Below, in pieces: positions 22,401 through 34,400 of a stretch of 64,000 bases of DNA. Every line of letters starts with the position of its first letter. The stretch's first letter is position 1. Position numbers and translations under genes: made by a program. Source of the stretch: Abyssalbus ytuae (lineage in GTDB: Bacteria > Bacteroidota > Bacteroidia > Flavobacteriales > Flavobacteriaceae); contig NZ_CP094358.1 of assembly GCF_022807975.1 (NCBI RefSeq), positions 3,100,001-3,164,000 on the forward strand. The letters run 5' to 3'. The notes under the pieces were generated by a model. The model saw only the letters and a program-made list of their open reading frames with translations, was not told the origin of the DNA and did not search any database.

Positions 22401-25400
22401 GGGCAAGGAGGTTGCCACCAGTAGGTTGGTCATACCAGTCGGCAGTTTCACCGGTTCCCACGGTCACGGTAAGTGTAGGGGTAGACTCCCCTTCACAATA
22501 TTCATCATCATCCCCGCCAGGGGCATTGACGGTAGGGCATTGACAGTCGGGTGCGTTGACCCCGAGTGTTTCCACGCAATTGTTGTCGTTTACCAGGGTA
22601 AGGGTGATGCTCTGGCCTGCGGGGATGTTTGTGACAGTCCAGTTGTTGCCCGAGGTATTGGAGACGTTCCCTGCGGAGGTGGAGAGTTCGCCCCCGCTGG
22701 TTAGCACCTGCATGGAGTAGGTGGCTGGGTTAACATCACATTGCGGCAGGGCAGTGATGCTGATCTGTGGCAATGGCAGCACCTGTATTTGTGCGGAGGC
22801 GGTATTGTCACAGCTACCATTGGAAAAGGCATAGGTAACGGTATAGGTACCAGGGATACTGTTTTCCAGGTTGACAGTCCCTGTGGCGGGGTCGATGGCC
22901 AGCCCCTGTGGTAGTGCAGAGAAGATCCCGCCTTGTTGCCCTGCGAGTGTAACCGTGGCGGTATCGTCGGCACAGAGCCCCTGCTGGGGGTAAGCAATGG
23001 AGGCCTGTGGCAGTGGCAGGGGTATAGCCTTTACGGCTGCCCTGATGGAGCTTACACAGCCGGAGGCTTGGTTACGCGCCTGGGCAAAGTAGGTACCGGG
23101 TTGGTCAGGTGTAAAGGAAGTTGTCCCCTGGGCAAGGAGGTTCCCGCCTGTGGGTTGGTCATACCAGTCGGCAGTTTCACCGGTTCCCACGGTCACGGTA
23201 AGTGTAGGGGTAGACTCCCCTTCACAATATTCATCATCATCCCCGCCAGGGGCATTGACGGTAGGGCATTGACAGTCGGGAGCGTTGACCCCGAGTGTTT
23301 CCACACAGTTGTTGTCGTTTACCAGGGTAAGGGTGATGCTCTGGCCTGCGGGGATGTTTGTGACAGTCCAGTTGTTGCCCGAGGTATTGGAGACGTTCCC
23401 TGCGGAGGTGGAAAGTTCGCCCCCGCTGGTTAGCACCTGCATGGAGTAGGTGGCTGGGTTTACATCACATTGCGGCAGGGCGGTGATGCTGATCTGTGGC
23501 AATGGCAGCACCTGTATTTGTGTGGTGGCGGTATTGTCACAGCTACCGTTGGAAAAGGCATAGGTAACGGTATAGGTACCGGGGATACTGTTTTCCAGGT
23601 TGACAGTTCCTGTGGCGGGGTCGATGACCAGCCCCTGTGGTAGTGCAGAGAAGATCCCGCCTTGTTGCCCTGCGAGGGTAACCGTGGCGGTATCGTCGGC
23701 ACAGAGCCCCTGCTGCGGGTAAGCAATGGAAGCCTGTGGCAGTGGCAGGGGTATAGCCTTTACGGCTACCCTGATGGAGCTTACACAGCCGGAGGCTTGG
23801 TTACGCGCCTGGGCAAAGTAGGTACCGGGTTGGTCAGGTGTAAAGGAGGTTGTCCCCTGGGCAAGGAGGTTGCCACCAGTAGGTTGGTCATACCAGTCGG
23901 CAGTTTCACCGGCCCCCACGGTCACGGTAAGTGCAGGGGGGGTGTCTCCCTCACAATATTGTTTATCCCCCCCGCTAACAGGGATGTTGAGGGTAGGGCA
24001 ATCACAGTCGGGAGCGTTGACCCCGAGTGTTTCCACGCAGTTGTTGTCGTTTACCAGGGTAAGAGTGATGCTCTGGCCTGCGGGGATGTTTGTGACGGTC
24101 CAGTTGTTGCCCGAGGTATTGGAGACGTTCCCTGCGGAGGTGGAGAGTTCGCCCCCGCTGGTTAGCACCTGCATGGAGTAGGTGGCTGGGTTAACATCAC
24201 ATTGCGGTAGTGCGGTGATGCTGATCTGTGGCAATGGCAGCACCTGTATTTGTGTGGTGGCGGTATTGTCACAGCTACCGTTGGAAAAGGCATAGGTAAC
24301 GGTATAAGTACCGGGGATACTGTTTTCCAGGTTGACAGTTCCTGTGGCGGGGTCGATGACCAGCCCCTGTGGTAGTGCAGAGAAGATCCCGCCTTGTTGC
24401 CCTGCGAGGGTAACCGTGGCGGTATCGTCGGCACAGAGCCCCTGCTGCGGGTAAGCAATGGAAGCCTGTGGCAGTGGCAGGGGTATGGCCTTTACGGCTA
24501 CCCTGATGGAGCTTACACAGCCGGAGGCTTGGTTACGCGCCTCGGCATAATAGGTGCCGGGTTGGTCAGGTGTAAAGGAGGTTGTCCCCTGGGCAAGGAG
24601 GTTGCCACCAGTAGGTTGGTCATACCAGTCGGCAGTTTCACCGGCCCCCACGGTCACGGTAAGTGCAGGGGGGGTGTCTCCCTCACAATATTGTTTATCC
24701 CCCCCGCTAACAGGGGTATTGAGGGTAGGGCAATCACAGTCGGGTGCGTTGACCCCGAGTGTTTCCACACAGTTGTTGTCGTTTACCAGGGTAAGGGTGA
24801 TGCTCTGGCCTGCGGGGATGTTTGTGACAGTCCAGTTGTTGCCCGAGGTATTGGAGACGTTCCCTGCGGAGGTGGAAAGTTCGCCCCCGCTGGTTAGCAC
24901 CTGCATGGAGTAGGTGGCTGGGTTAACATCACATTGCGGTAGTGCGGTGATGCTGATCTGTGGCAATGGCAGCACCTGTATTTGTGCGGTGGCGGTATTG
25001 TCACAGCTACCGTTGGAAAAGGCATAGGTAACGGTATAGGTACCGGGGGTACTGTTTTCCAGGTTGACAGTCCCTGTGGCGGGGTCGATGGTCAGCCCCT
25101 GTGGTAGTGCAGAGAAGATCCCGCCTTGTTGCCCTGCGAGGGTAACCGTGGCGGTATCGTCGGCACAGAGCCCCTGCTGCGGGTAAGCAATGGAAGCCTG
25201 TGGCAGTGGCAGGGGTATGGCCTTTACGGCTACCCTGATAGCACTTACACAGCCGGAGGCTTGGTTACGCGCCTGGGCAAAGTAGGTACCGGGTTGGCCA
25301 GGTGTAAAGGAAGTTGTCCCCTGGGCAAGGAGGTTGCCACCAGTAGGTTGGTCATACCAGTCGGCAGTTTCACCGGCCCCTACGGTCACGGTAAGTGCAG

Positions 25401-28400
25401 GGGGGGTGTCTCCCTCACAATATTGTTTATCCTCCCCGCTAACAGGGATGTTGAGGGTAGGGCAATCACAGTCGGGTGCGTTGACCCCGAGTGTTTCCAC
25501 ACAGTTGTTGTCGTTTACCAGGGTAAGGGTGATGCTCTGGCCTGCGGGGATGTTTGTGACAGTCCAGTTGTTGCCCGAGGTATTGGTGACGTTCCCTGCG
25601 GAGGTGGAGAGTTCGCCCCCGCTGGTTAGCACCTGCATGGAGTAGGTGGCTGGGTTTACATCACATTGCGGCAGGGCGGTGATGCTGATCTGTGGCAGTG
25701 GGAGCACCTGTATTTGTGCGGTGGTGGTATTGTCACAGCTACCGTTGGAAAAGGCATAGGTAACGGTATAGGTACCGGGGGTACTGTTTTCCAGGTTGAC
25801 AGTCCCTGTGGCGGGGTCGATGGTCAGCCCCTGTGGTAGTGCAGAGAAGATCCCCCCTTGTTGCCCTGCGAGGGTAACCGTGGCGGTATCGTCGGCACAG
25901 AGCCCCTGCTGGGGGTAAGCAATGGAGGCCTGTGGCAGTGGCAGGGGTATAGCCTTTACGGCTACCCTGATGGAGCTTACACAGCCGGAGGCGGTGTTAC
26001 GCGCCTCGGCAAAGTAGGTACCAGGTTGGTCAGGTGTAAAGGAAGTTGTCCCCTGGGCAAGGAGGTTGCCACCAGTAGGTTGGTCATACCAGTCGGCAGT
26101 TTCACCGGCCCCTACGGTCACGGTAAGTGCAGGGGGGGTGTCTCCCTCACAATATTGTTTATCCCCCCCGCTAACAGGGATGTTGAGGGTAGGGCAATCA
26201 CAGTCGGGTGCGTTGACCCCGAGTGTTTCCACACAGTTGTTGTCGTTTACCAGGGTAAGGGTGATGCTCTGGCCTGCGGGGATGTTTGTGACAGTCCAGT
26301 TGTTGCCCGAGGTATTGGTGACGTTCCCTGCGGAGGTGGAGAGTTCGCCCCCGCTGGTTAGCACCTGCATGGAGTAGGTGGCTGGGTTTACATCACATTG
26401 CGGTAGTGCGGTGATGCTGATCTGTGGCAGTGGGAGCACCTGTATTTGTGCGGTGGTGGTATTGTCACAGCTACCGTTGGAAAAGGCATAGGTAACGGTA
26501 TAGGTACCGGGGATACTGTTTTGCAGGTTGACAGTCCCTGTGGCGGGGTCGATGGCCAGCCCCTGTGGTAGTGCAGAGAAGATCCCGCCTTGTTGCCCTG
26601 CGAGGGTAACCGTGGCGGTATCGTCGGCACAGAGCCCCTGCTGCGGGTAAGCAATGGAAGCCTGTGGCAGTGGCAGGGGTATGGCCTTTACGGCTACCCT
26701 GATGGAGCTTACACAGCCGGAGGCTTGGTTACGCGCCTCGGCATAATAGGTACCGGGTTGGTCAGGTGTAAAGGAAGTTGTCCCCTGGGCAAGGAGGTTG
26801 CCACCAGTAGGTTGGTCATACCAGTCGGCAGTTTCACCGGCCCCCACGGTCACGGTAAGTGCAGGGGGGGTGTCTCCCTCACAATATTGTTTATCCCCCC
26901 CGCTAACAGGGATGTTGAGGGTAGGGCAATCACAGTCGGGTGCGTTGACCCCGAGTGTTTCCACGCAATTGTTGTCGTTTACCAGGGTAAGGGTGATGCT
27001 CTGGCCTGCGGGGATGTTTGTGACAGTCCAGTTGTTGCCCGAGGTATTGGAGACGTTCCCTGCGGAGGTGGAGAGTTCGCCCCCGCTGGTTAGCACCTGC
27101 ATGGAGTAGGTGGCTGGGTTAACATCACATTGCGGCAGGGCAGTGATGCTGATCTGTGGCAATGGCAGCACCTGTATTTGTGCGGAGGCGGTATTGTCAC
27201 AGCTACCATTGGAAAAGGCATAGGTAACGGTATAGGTACCAGGGATACTGTTTTCCAGGTTGACAGTCCCTGTGGCGGGGTCGATGGCCAGCCCCTGTGG
27301 TAGTGCAGAGAAGATCCCGCCTTGTTGCCCTGCGAGTGTAACCGTGGCGGTATCGTCGGCACAGAGCCCCTGCTGGGGGTAAGCAATGGAGGCCTGTGGC
27401 AGTGGCAGGGGTATAGCCTTTACGGCTGCCCTGATGGAGCTTACACAGCCGGAGGCTTGGTTACGCGCCTGGGCAAAGTAGGTACCGGGTTGGTCAGGTG
27501 TAAAGGAAGTTGTCCCCTGGGCAAGGAGGTTCCCGCCTGTGGGTTGGTCATACCAGTCGGCAGTTTCACCGGTTCCCACGGTCACGGTAAGTGTAGGGGT
27601 AGACTCCCCTTCACAATATTCATCATCATCCCCGCCAGGGGCATTGACGGTAGGGCATTGACAGTCGGGTGCGTTGACCCCGAGTGTTTCCACACAGTTG
27701 TTGTCGTTTACCAGGGTAAGGGTGATGCTCTGGCCTGCGGGGATGTTTGTGACAGTCCAGTTGTTGCCCGAGGTATTGGAGACGTTCCCTGCGGAGGTGG
27801 AAAGTTCGCCCCCGCTGGTTAGCACCTGCATGGAGTAGGTGGCTGGGTTAACATCACATTGCGGCAGGGCAGTGATGCTGATCTGTGGCAATGGCAGCAC
27901 CTGTATTTGTGCGGTGGCGGTATTGTCACAGCTACCATTGGAAAAGGCATAGGTAACGGTATAGGTACCAGGGATACTGTTTTCCAGGTTGACAGTTCCT
28001 GTGGCGGGGTCGATGGCCAGCCCTTGGGGGGCGGCACTGAAGATCCCCCCTTGTTGCCCTGCGAGGGTTACGGGGGCGGTGGCAGTTGCACAGTAAGGGT
28101 TGCCGTCATAGGCAATGGCAGCTATAGGGAGGCTGTTTTGTGTTAAGATAACGGGAGTTCTGTTTAAGCTGGTACATCCCGAAGTGGTGTTGCGTGCCTC
28201 GGCATAATAGGTACCGGGTTGGTCAGGTGTAAAGGAAGTTGTCCCCTGGGCAAGGAGGTTCCCGCCTGTGGGTTGGTCATACCAGTCGGCAGTTTCACCG
28301 GTTCCCACGGTCACGGTAAGTGTAGGGGTAGACTCCCCTTCACAATATTCATCATCATCCCCGCCAGGGGCATTGACGGTAGGGCATTGACAGTCGGGTG

Positions 28401-31400
28401 CGTTGACCCCGAGTGTTTCCACACAGTTGTTGTCGTTTACCAGGGTAAGGGTGATGCTCTGGCCTGCGGGGATGTTTGTGACAGTCCAGTTGTTGCCCGA
28501 GGTATTGGTGACGTTCCCTGCGGAGGTGGAGAGTTCGCCCCCGCTGGTTAGCACCTGCATGGAGTAGGTGGCTGGGTTTACATCACATTGCGGCAGGGCG
28601 GTGATGCTGATCTGTGGCAATGGCAGCACCTGTATTTGTGCAGTGGCGGTATTGTCACAGCTACCGTTGGAAAAGGCATAGGTAACGGTATAGGTACCGG
28701 GGGTACTGTTTTCCAGGTTGACAGTTCCTGTGGCGGGGTCGATGGCCAGCCCTTGGGGGGCGGCACTGAAGATCCCCCCTTGTTGCCCTGCGAGGGTTAC
28801 GGGGGCGGTGGCAGTTGCACAGTAAGGGTTGCCGTCATAGGCAATGGCAGCTATAGGGAGGCTGTTTTGTGTTAAGATAACGGGAGTTCTGTTTGAGCTG
28901 GTACATCCCGAGGTAGTGTTACGCGCCTGGGCAAAGTAGGTACCGGGTTGGTCAGGTGTAAAGGAAGTTGTCCCCTGGGCAAGGAGGTTCCCGCCTGTGG
29001 GTTGGTCATACCAGTCGGCAGTTTCACCGGTTCCCACGGTCACGGTAAGTGTAGGGGTAGACTCCCCTTCACAATATTCATCATCATCCCCGCCAGGGGC
29101 ATTGACGGTAGGGCATTGACAGTCGGGTGCGTTGACCCCGAGTGTTTCCACACAGTTGTTGTCGTTTACCAGGGTAAGGGTGATGCTCTGGCCTGCGGGG
29201 ATGTTTGTGACAGTCCAGTTGTTGCCCGAGGTATTGGAGACGTTCCCTGCGGAGGTGGAGAGTTCGCCCCCGCTGGTTAGCACCTGCATGGAGTAGGTGG
29301 CTGGGTTTACATCACATTGCGGCAGGGCAGTGATGCTGATCTGTGGCAATGGCAGCACCTGTATTTGTGCGGTGGCGGTATTGTCACAGCTACCATTGGA
29401 AAAGGCATAGGTAACGGTATAGGTACCAGGGATACTGTTTTCCAGGTTGACAGTTCCTGTGGCGGGGTCGATGGCCAGCCCCTGTGGTAGTGCAGAGAAG
29501 ATCCCCCCTGTTTGTCCTGCGAGGGTTACGGGGGCGGTGGCAGTTGCACAGTAAGGGTTGCCGTCATAGGCAATGGCAGCTATAGGGAGGCTGTTTTGTG
29601 TTAAGATAACGGGAGTTCTGTTTAAGCTGGTACATCCCGAAGTGGTGTTGCGTGCCTCGGCATAATAGGTACCGGGTTGGTCAGGTGTAAAGGAAGTTGT
29701 CCCCTGGGCAAGGAGGTTCCCGCCTGTGGGTTGGTCATACCAGTCGGCAGTTTCACCGGTTCCCACGGTCACGGTAAGTGTAGGGGTAGACTCCCCTTCA
29801 CAATATTCATCATCATCCCCGCCAGGGGCATTGACGGTAGGGCATTGACAGTCGGGTGCGTTGACCCCGAGTGTTTCCACGCACCCATCAGTGTTTACCA
29901 GAGTAAGGGTGATGCTCTGGCCTGCGGGGATGTTTGTGACGGTCCAGTTGTTGCCCGAGGTATTGGAGACGTTCCCTGCGGAGGTGGAGAGTTCGCCCCC
30001 GCTGGTTAGCACCTGCATGGAGTAGGTGGCTGGGTTAACATCACATTGCGGCAGGGCGGTGATGCTGATCTGTGGCAATGGCAGCACCTGTATTTGTGCG
30101 GAGGCGGTATTGTCACAGCTACCATTGGAAAAGGCATAGGTAACGGTATAGGTACCAGGGATACTGTTTTCCAGGTTGACAGTCCCTGTGGCGGGGTCGA
30201 TGGCCAGCCCCTGTGGTAGTGCAGAGAAGATCCCCCCTGTTTGTCCTGCGAGGGTTACGGGGGCGGTGGCAGTTGCACAGTAAGGGTTGCCGTCATAGGC
30301 AATGGCAGCTATAGGGAGGCTGTTTTGTGTTAAGATAACGGGAGTTCTGTTTAAGCTGGTACATCCCGAAGTGGTGTTGCGTGCCTCGGCATAATAGGTA
30401 CCGGGTTGGTCAGGTGTAAAGGAAGTTGTCCCCTGGGCAAGGAGGTTCCCGCCTGTGGGTTGGTCATACCAGTCGGCAGTTTCACCGGTTCCCACGGTCA
30501 CGGTAAGTGTAGGGGTAGACTCCCCTTCACAATATTCATCATCATCCCCGCCAGGGGCATTGACGGTAGGGCATTGACAGTCGGGTGCGTTGACCCCGAG
30601 TGTTTCCACACAGTTGTTGTCGTTTACCAGGGTAAGGGTGATGCTCTGGCCTGCGGGGATGTTTGTGACAGTCCAGTTGTTGCCCGAGGTATTGGAGACG
30701 TTCCCTGCGGAGGTGGAAAGTTCGCCCCCGCTGGTTAGCACCTGCATGGAGTAGGTGGCTGGGTTAACATCACATTGCGGCAGGGCGGTGATGCTGATCT
30801 GTGGCAATGGCAGCACCTGTATTTGTGCGGTGGTGGTATTGTCACAGCTACCGTTGGAAAAGGCATAGGTAACGGTATAAGTACCGGGGGTACTGTTTTC
30901 CAGGTTGACAGTTCCTGTGGCGGGGTCGATGGCCAGCCCTTGGGGGGCGGCACTGAAGATCCCCCCTTGTTGCCCTGCGAGGGTTACGGGGGCGGTGGCA
31001 GTTGCACAGTAAGGGTTGCCGTCATAGGCAATGGCAGCTATAGGGAGGCTGTTTTGTGTTAAGATAACGGGAGTTCTGTTTGAGCTGGTACATCCCGAGG
31101 TAGTATTACGGGCCTCGGCATAATAGGTGCCGGGTTGGTCAGGTGTAAAGGAAGTTGTCCCCTGGGCAAGAAGGTTCCCGCCTGTGGGTTGGTCATACCA
31201 GTCGGCAGTCTCACCGGTCCCTACGGTCACGGTAAGTGTAGGGGTAGACTCCCCTTCACAATATTCTTCATCATCCCCGCCAGGGGCATTGACGGTAGGG
31301 CATTGACAGTCGGGAGCGTTGACCCCGAGTGTTTCCACACAGTTGTTGTCGTTTACCAGGGTAAGGGTGATGCTCTGGCCTGCGGGGATGTTTGTGACAG

Positions 31401-34400
31401 TCCAGTTGTTGCCCGAGGTATTGGTGACGTTCCCTGCGGAGGTGGAGAGTTCGCCCCCGCTGGTTAGCACCTGCATGGAGTAGGTGGCTGGGTTTACATC
31501 ACATTGCGGCAGGGCGGTGATGCTGATCTGTGGCAATGGCAGCACCTGTATTTGTGCAGTGGCGGTATTGTCACAGCTACCGTTGGAAAAGGCATAGGTA
31601 ACGGTATAGGTACCGGGGGTACTGTTTTCCAGGTTGACAGTTCCTGTGGCGGGGTCGATGGCCAGCCCTTGGGGGGCGGCACTGAAGATCCCCCCTTGTT
31701 GCCCTGCGAGGGTTACGGGGGCGGTGGCAGTTGCACAGTAAGGGTTGCCGTCATAGGCAATGGCAGCTATAGGGAGGCTGTTTTGTGTTAAGATAACGGG
31801 AGTTCTGTTTGAGCTGGTACATCCCGAGGTAGTGTTACGGGCCTCGGCATAATAGGTACCGGGTTGGTCAGGTGTAAAGGAAGTTGTCCCCTGGGCAAGG
31901 AGGTTCCCGCCTGTGGGTTGGTCATACCAGTCGGCAGTTTCACCGGCCCCCACGGTCACGGTAAGTGCAGGGGGGGTGTCTCCCTCACAATATTGTTTAT
32001 CCCCCCCGCCAGGGGCATTGACGGTAGGGCATTGACAGTTAGGTGCAGTTACCTGTAATTCTGTTTCGCAGCCGTTTGTACTGGTCAGGGTGAGGGTGAT
32101 ATCGGTACCGGCAGGTATATCGGTGATTTCCCGGAGATTTCCACTGATTATACTGATTGTGCCTTGGGTACTTTCTAAAGTTCCTTCACTGATTTGTACC
32201 TGCAGGGAATAGTGTTGCAGGTCAGTATCACATGTGGGTTGTGTGGTAATGGTGATTTGTGGCAGTTCGTTTTCAGTTAAAATAATTTCTGTCCTGGATA
32301 GGCTTACACACCCCGAGGTAGTGTTACGGGCCTCGGCATAATAGGTACCGGGTGCCCCGGGGTTAAAAGAGGTTGCCCCCTGGGCAAGGAGGTTGCCGCC
32401 TGTGGGTTGGTCATACCAGTCGGCAGTTTCACCGATTCCCACGGTAACGGTAAGTGTAGGGGGGGTGTCTCCCTCACAATATTGTTTATCTCCCCCGCTA
32501 GGGGCATTGACGGTAGGGCAATCACAGTCGGGTGCAGTTACCTGTAATTCTGTTTCGCAGCCGTTTGTACTGGTCAGGGTGAGGGTGATATCGGTACCGG
32601 CAGGTATATCGGTGATTTCCCGGAAATTTCCACTGATTGTATTGATTGTGCCTTGGGTACTTTCTAAAGTTCCTTCACTGATTTGTACCTGCAGGGAATA
32701 GTGTTGCAGGTCAGTATCACATGTGGGTTGTGCGGTAATGGTGATTTGTGGCAGTTCGTTTTCAGTTAAAATAATTTCTGTCCTGGATTGGCTTACACAC
32801 CCCGAGGTAGTATTACGGGCCTCGGCATAATAGGTACCGGGTGCCCCGGGGTTAAAAGAGGTTGCCCCCTGGGCAAGGAGGTTGCCGCCTGTAGGTTGGT
32901 CATACCAGTCGGCAGTTTCACCGATTCCCACGGTAACGGTAAGTGTAGGGGTAGACTCCCCTTCACAATATTCTTCATCATCCCCGCCAGGGGCATTGAC
33001 GGTAGGGCATTGACAGTTGGGTGCAGTTACCTGTAATTCTGTTTCGCAGCCGTTTGTACTGGTCAGGGTGAGGGTGATATCGGTACCGGCAGGTATATCG
33101 GTGATTTCCCGGAGATTTCCACTGATTATACTGATTGTGCCTTGGGTACTTTCTAAAGTTCCTTCACTGATTTGTACCTGCAGGGAATAGTGTTGCAGGT
33201 CAGTATCACATGTGGGTTGTGTGGTAATGGTGATTTGTGGCAGTTCGTTTTCAGTTAAAATAATTTCTGTCCTGGATAGGCTTACACACCCCGAGGTAGT
33301 GTTACGGGCCTCGGCATAATAGGTACCGGGTGCCCCGGGGTTAAAAGAGGTTGCCCCCTGGGCAAGGAGGTTGCCGCCTGTGGGTTGGTCATACCAGTCG
33401 GCAGTTTCACCGATTCCCACGGTAACGGTAAGTGTAGGGGGGGTGTCTCCCTCACAATATTGTTTATCTCCCCCGCTAGGGGCATTGACGGTAGGGCAAT
33501 CACAGTCGGGTGCAGTTACCTGTAATTCTGTTTCGCAGCCGTTTGTACTGGTCAGGGTGAGGGTGATATCGGTACCGGCAGGTATATCGGTGATTTCCCG
33601 GAAATTTCCACTGATTGTATTGATTGTGCCTTGGGTACTTTCTAAAGTTCCTTCACTGATTTGTACCTGCAGGGAATAGTGTTGCAGGTCAGTATCACAT
33701 GTGGGTTGTGCGGTAATGGTGATTTGTGGCAGTTCGTTTTCAGTTAAAATAATTTCTGTCCTGGATTGGCTTACACACCCCGAGGTAGTATTACGGGCCT
33801 CGGCATAATAGGTACCGGGTGCCCCGGGGTTAAAAGAGGTTGTCCCCTGGGCAAGGAGGTTCCCGCCTGTGGGTTGGTCATACCAGTCGGCAGTTTCGCC
33901 GGTTCCCACGGTAACGGTAAGTTCAGGGGCAGTCTCCCCCTCACAATATTCTTTATCATCCCCACTTACAGGGGCATTGACAGTAGGGCAGACCAGAGTT
34001 ATCTGATAATCCTCAACTTCTCCATCATCTGCAAGAAAAATTGACCTGTTATCTATTGCTTCCGGATCAGTACCGGATATATTAAAAACGGGATCGGTTG
34101 TTAACCTTAACCTGAGGAAAGAAGTTCCTGCAGCTATATTGGAAGGAATTTCCCATGTTAATGTATAATCGTCGGTTGAAGGGACATTTACTTCTACTAC
34201 TTCATTTATTTCAAAACTACCGTTGCGGTTAAAATCTATCCAGCCCAGTAGGATGGCTTCTGTACCGGTTGTGTTAAATACAGGTACTGTAAGTGAATAT
34301 TGTGAACTACCATTAGAACCATCTACGGATGGGATGTTTGTTAACCCGTCTTCATCATCTATATCTGTGGTATCATCCCTCAGGGCATTAGCTGAGGTTA

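Larger units (their letters stand above)
14960..32040 (-). repeat. Tandem array of 23 units of 729 or 732 bp (A-B-C modules) inside the giant gene
   Basis: The codons for WYDQPTGG recur at about 15104, 15836, 16568, 17300, 18032, 18764, 19496, 20228, 20960, 21692, 22424, 23153, 23882, 24614, 25346, 26078, 26810, 27542, 28271, 29000, 29729, 30458, 31187 and 31916. The spacing is always 732 or 729 bp, so the frame is kept. The 732-bp units have TLNIPVSGGDKQ at the start of module A; the 729-bp units have TVNAPGGDDDE. The six N-terminal-most units use a B variant with YDGNPYCATATAP; the other 17 use YPQQGLCADDTA. Many neighbouring units are almost identical in DNA. Confidence 0.93.

Noticed and set aside
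13991-33980. Dozens of open frames of 60-167 codons on both strands inside the giant gene, repeating every ~730 bp
   Set aside because: They are shadows of the repeat array in other frames: they recur with the unit length, have no ribosome sites or domains, and the long minus-strand frame has a coherent domain order.
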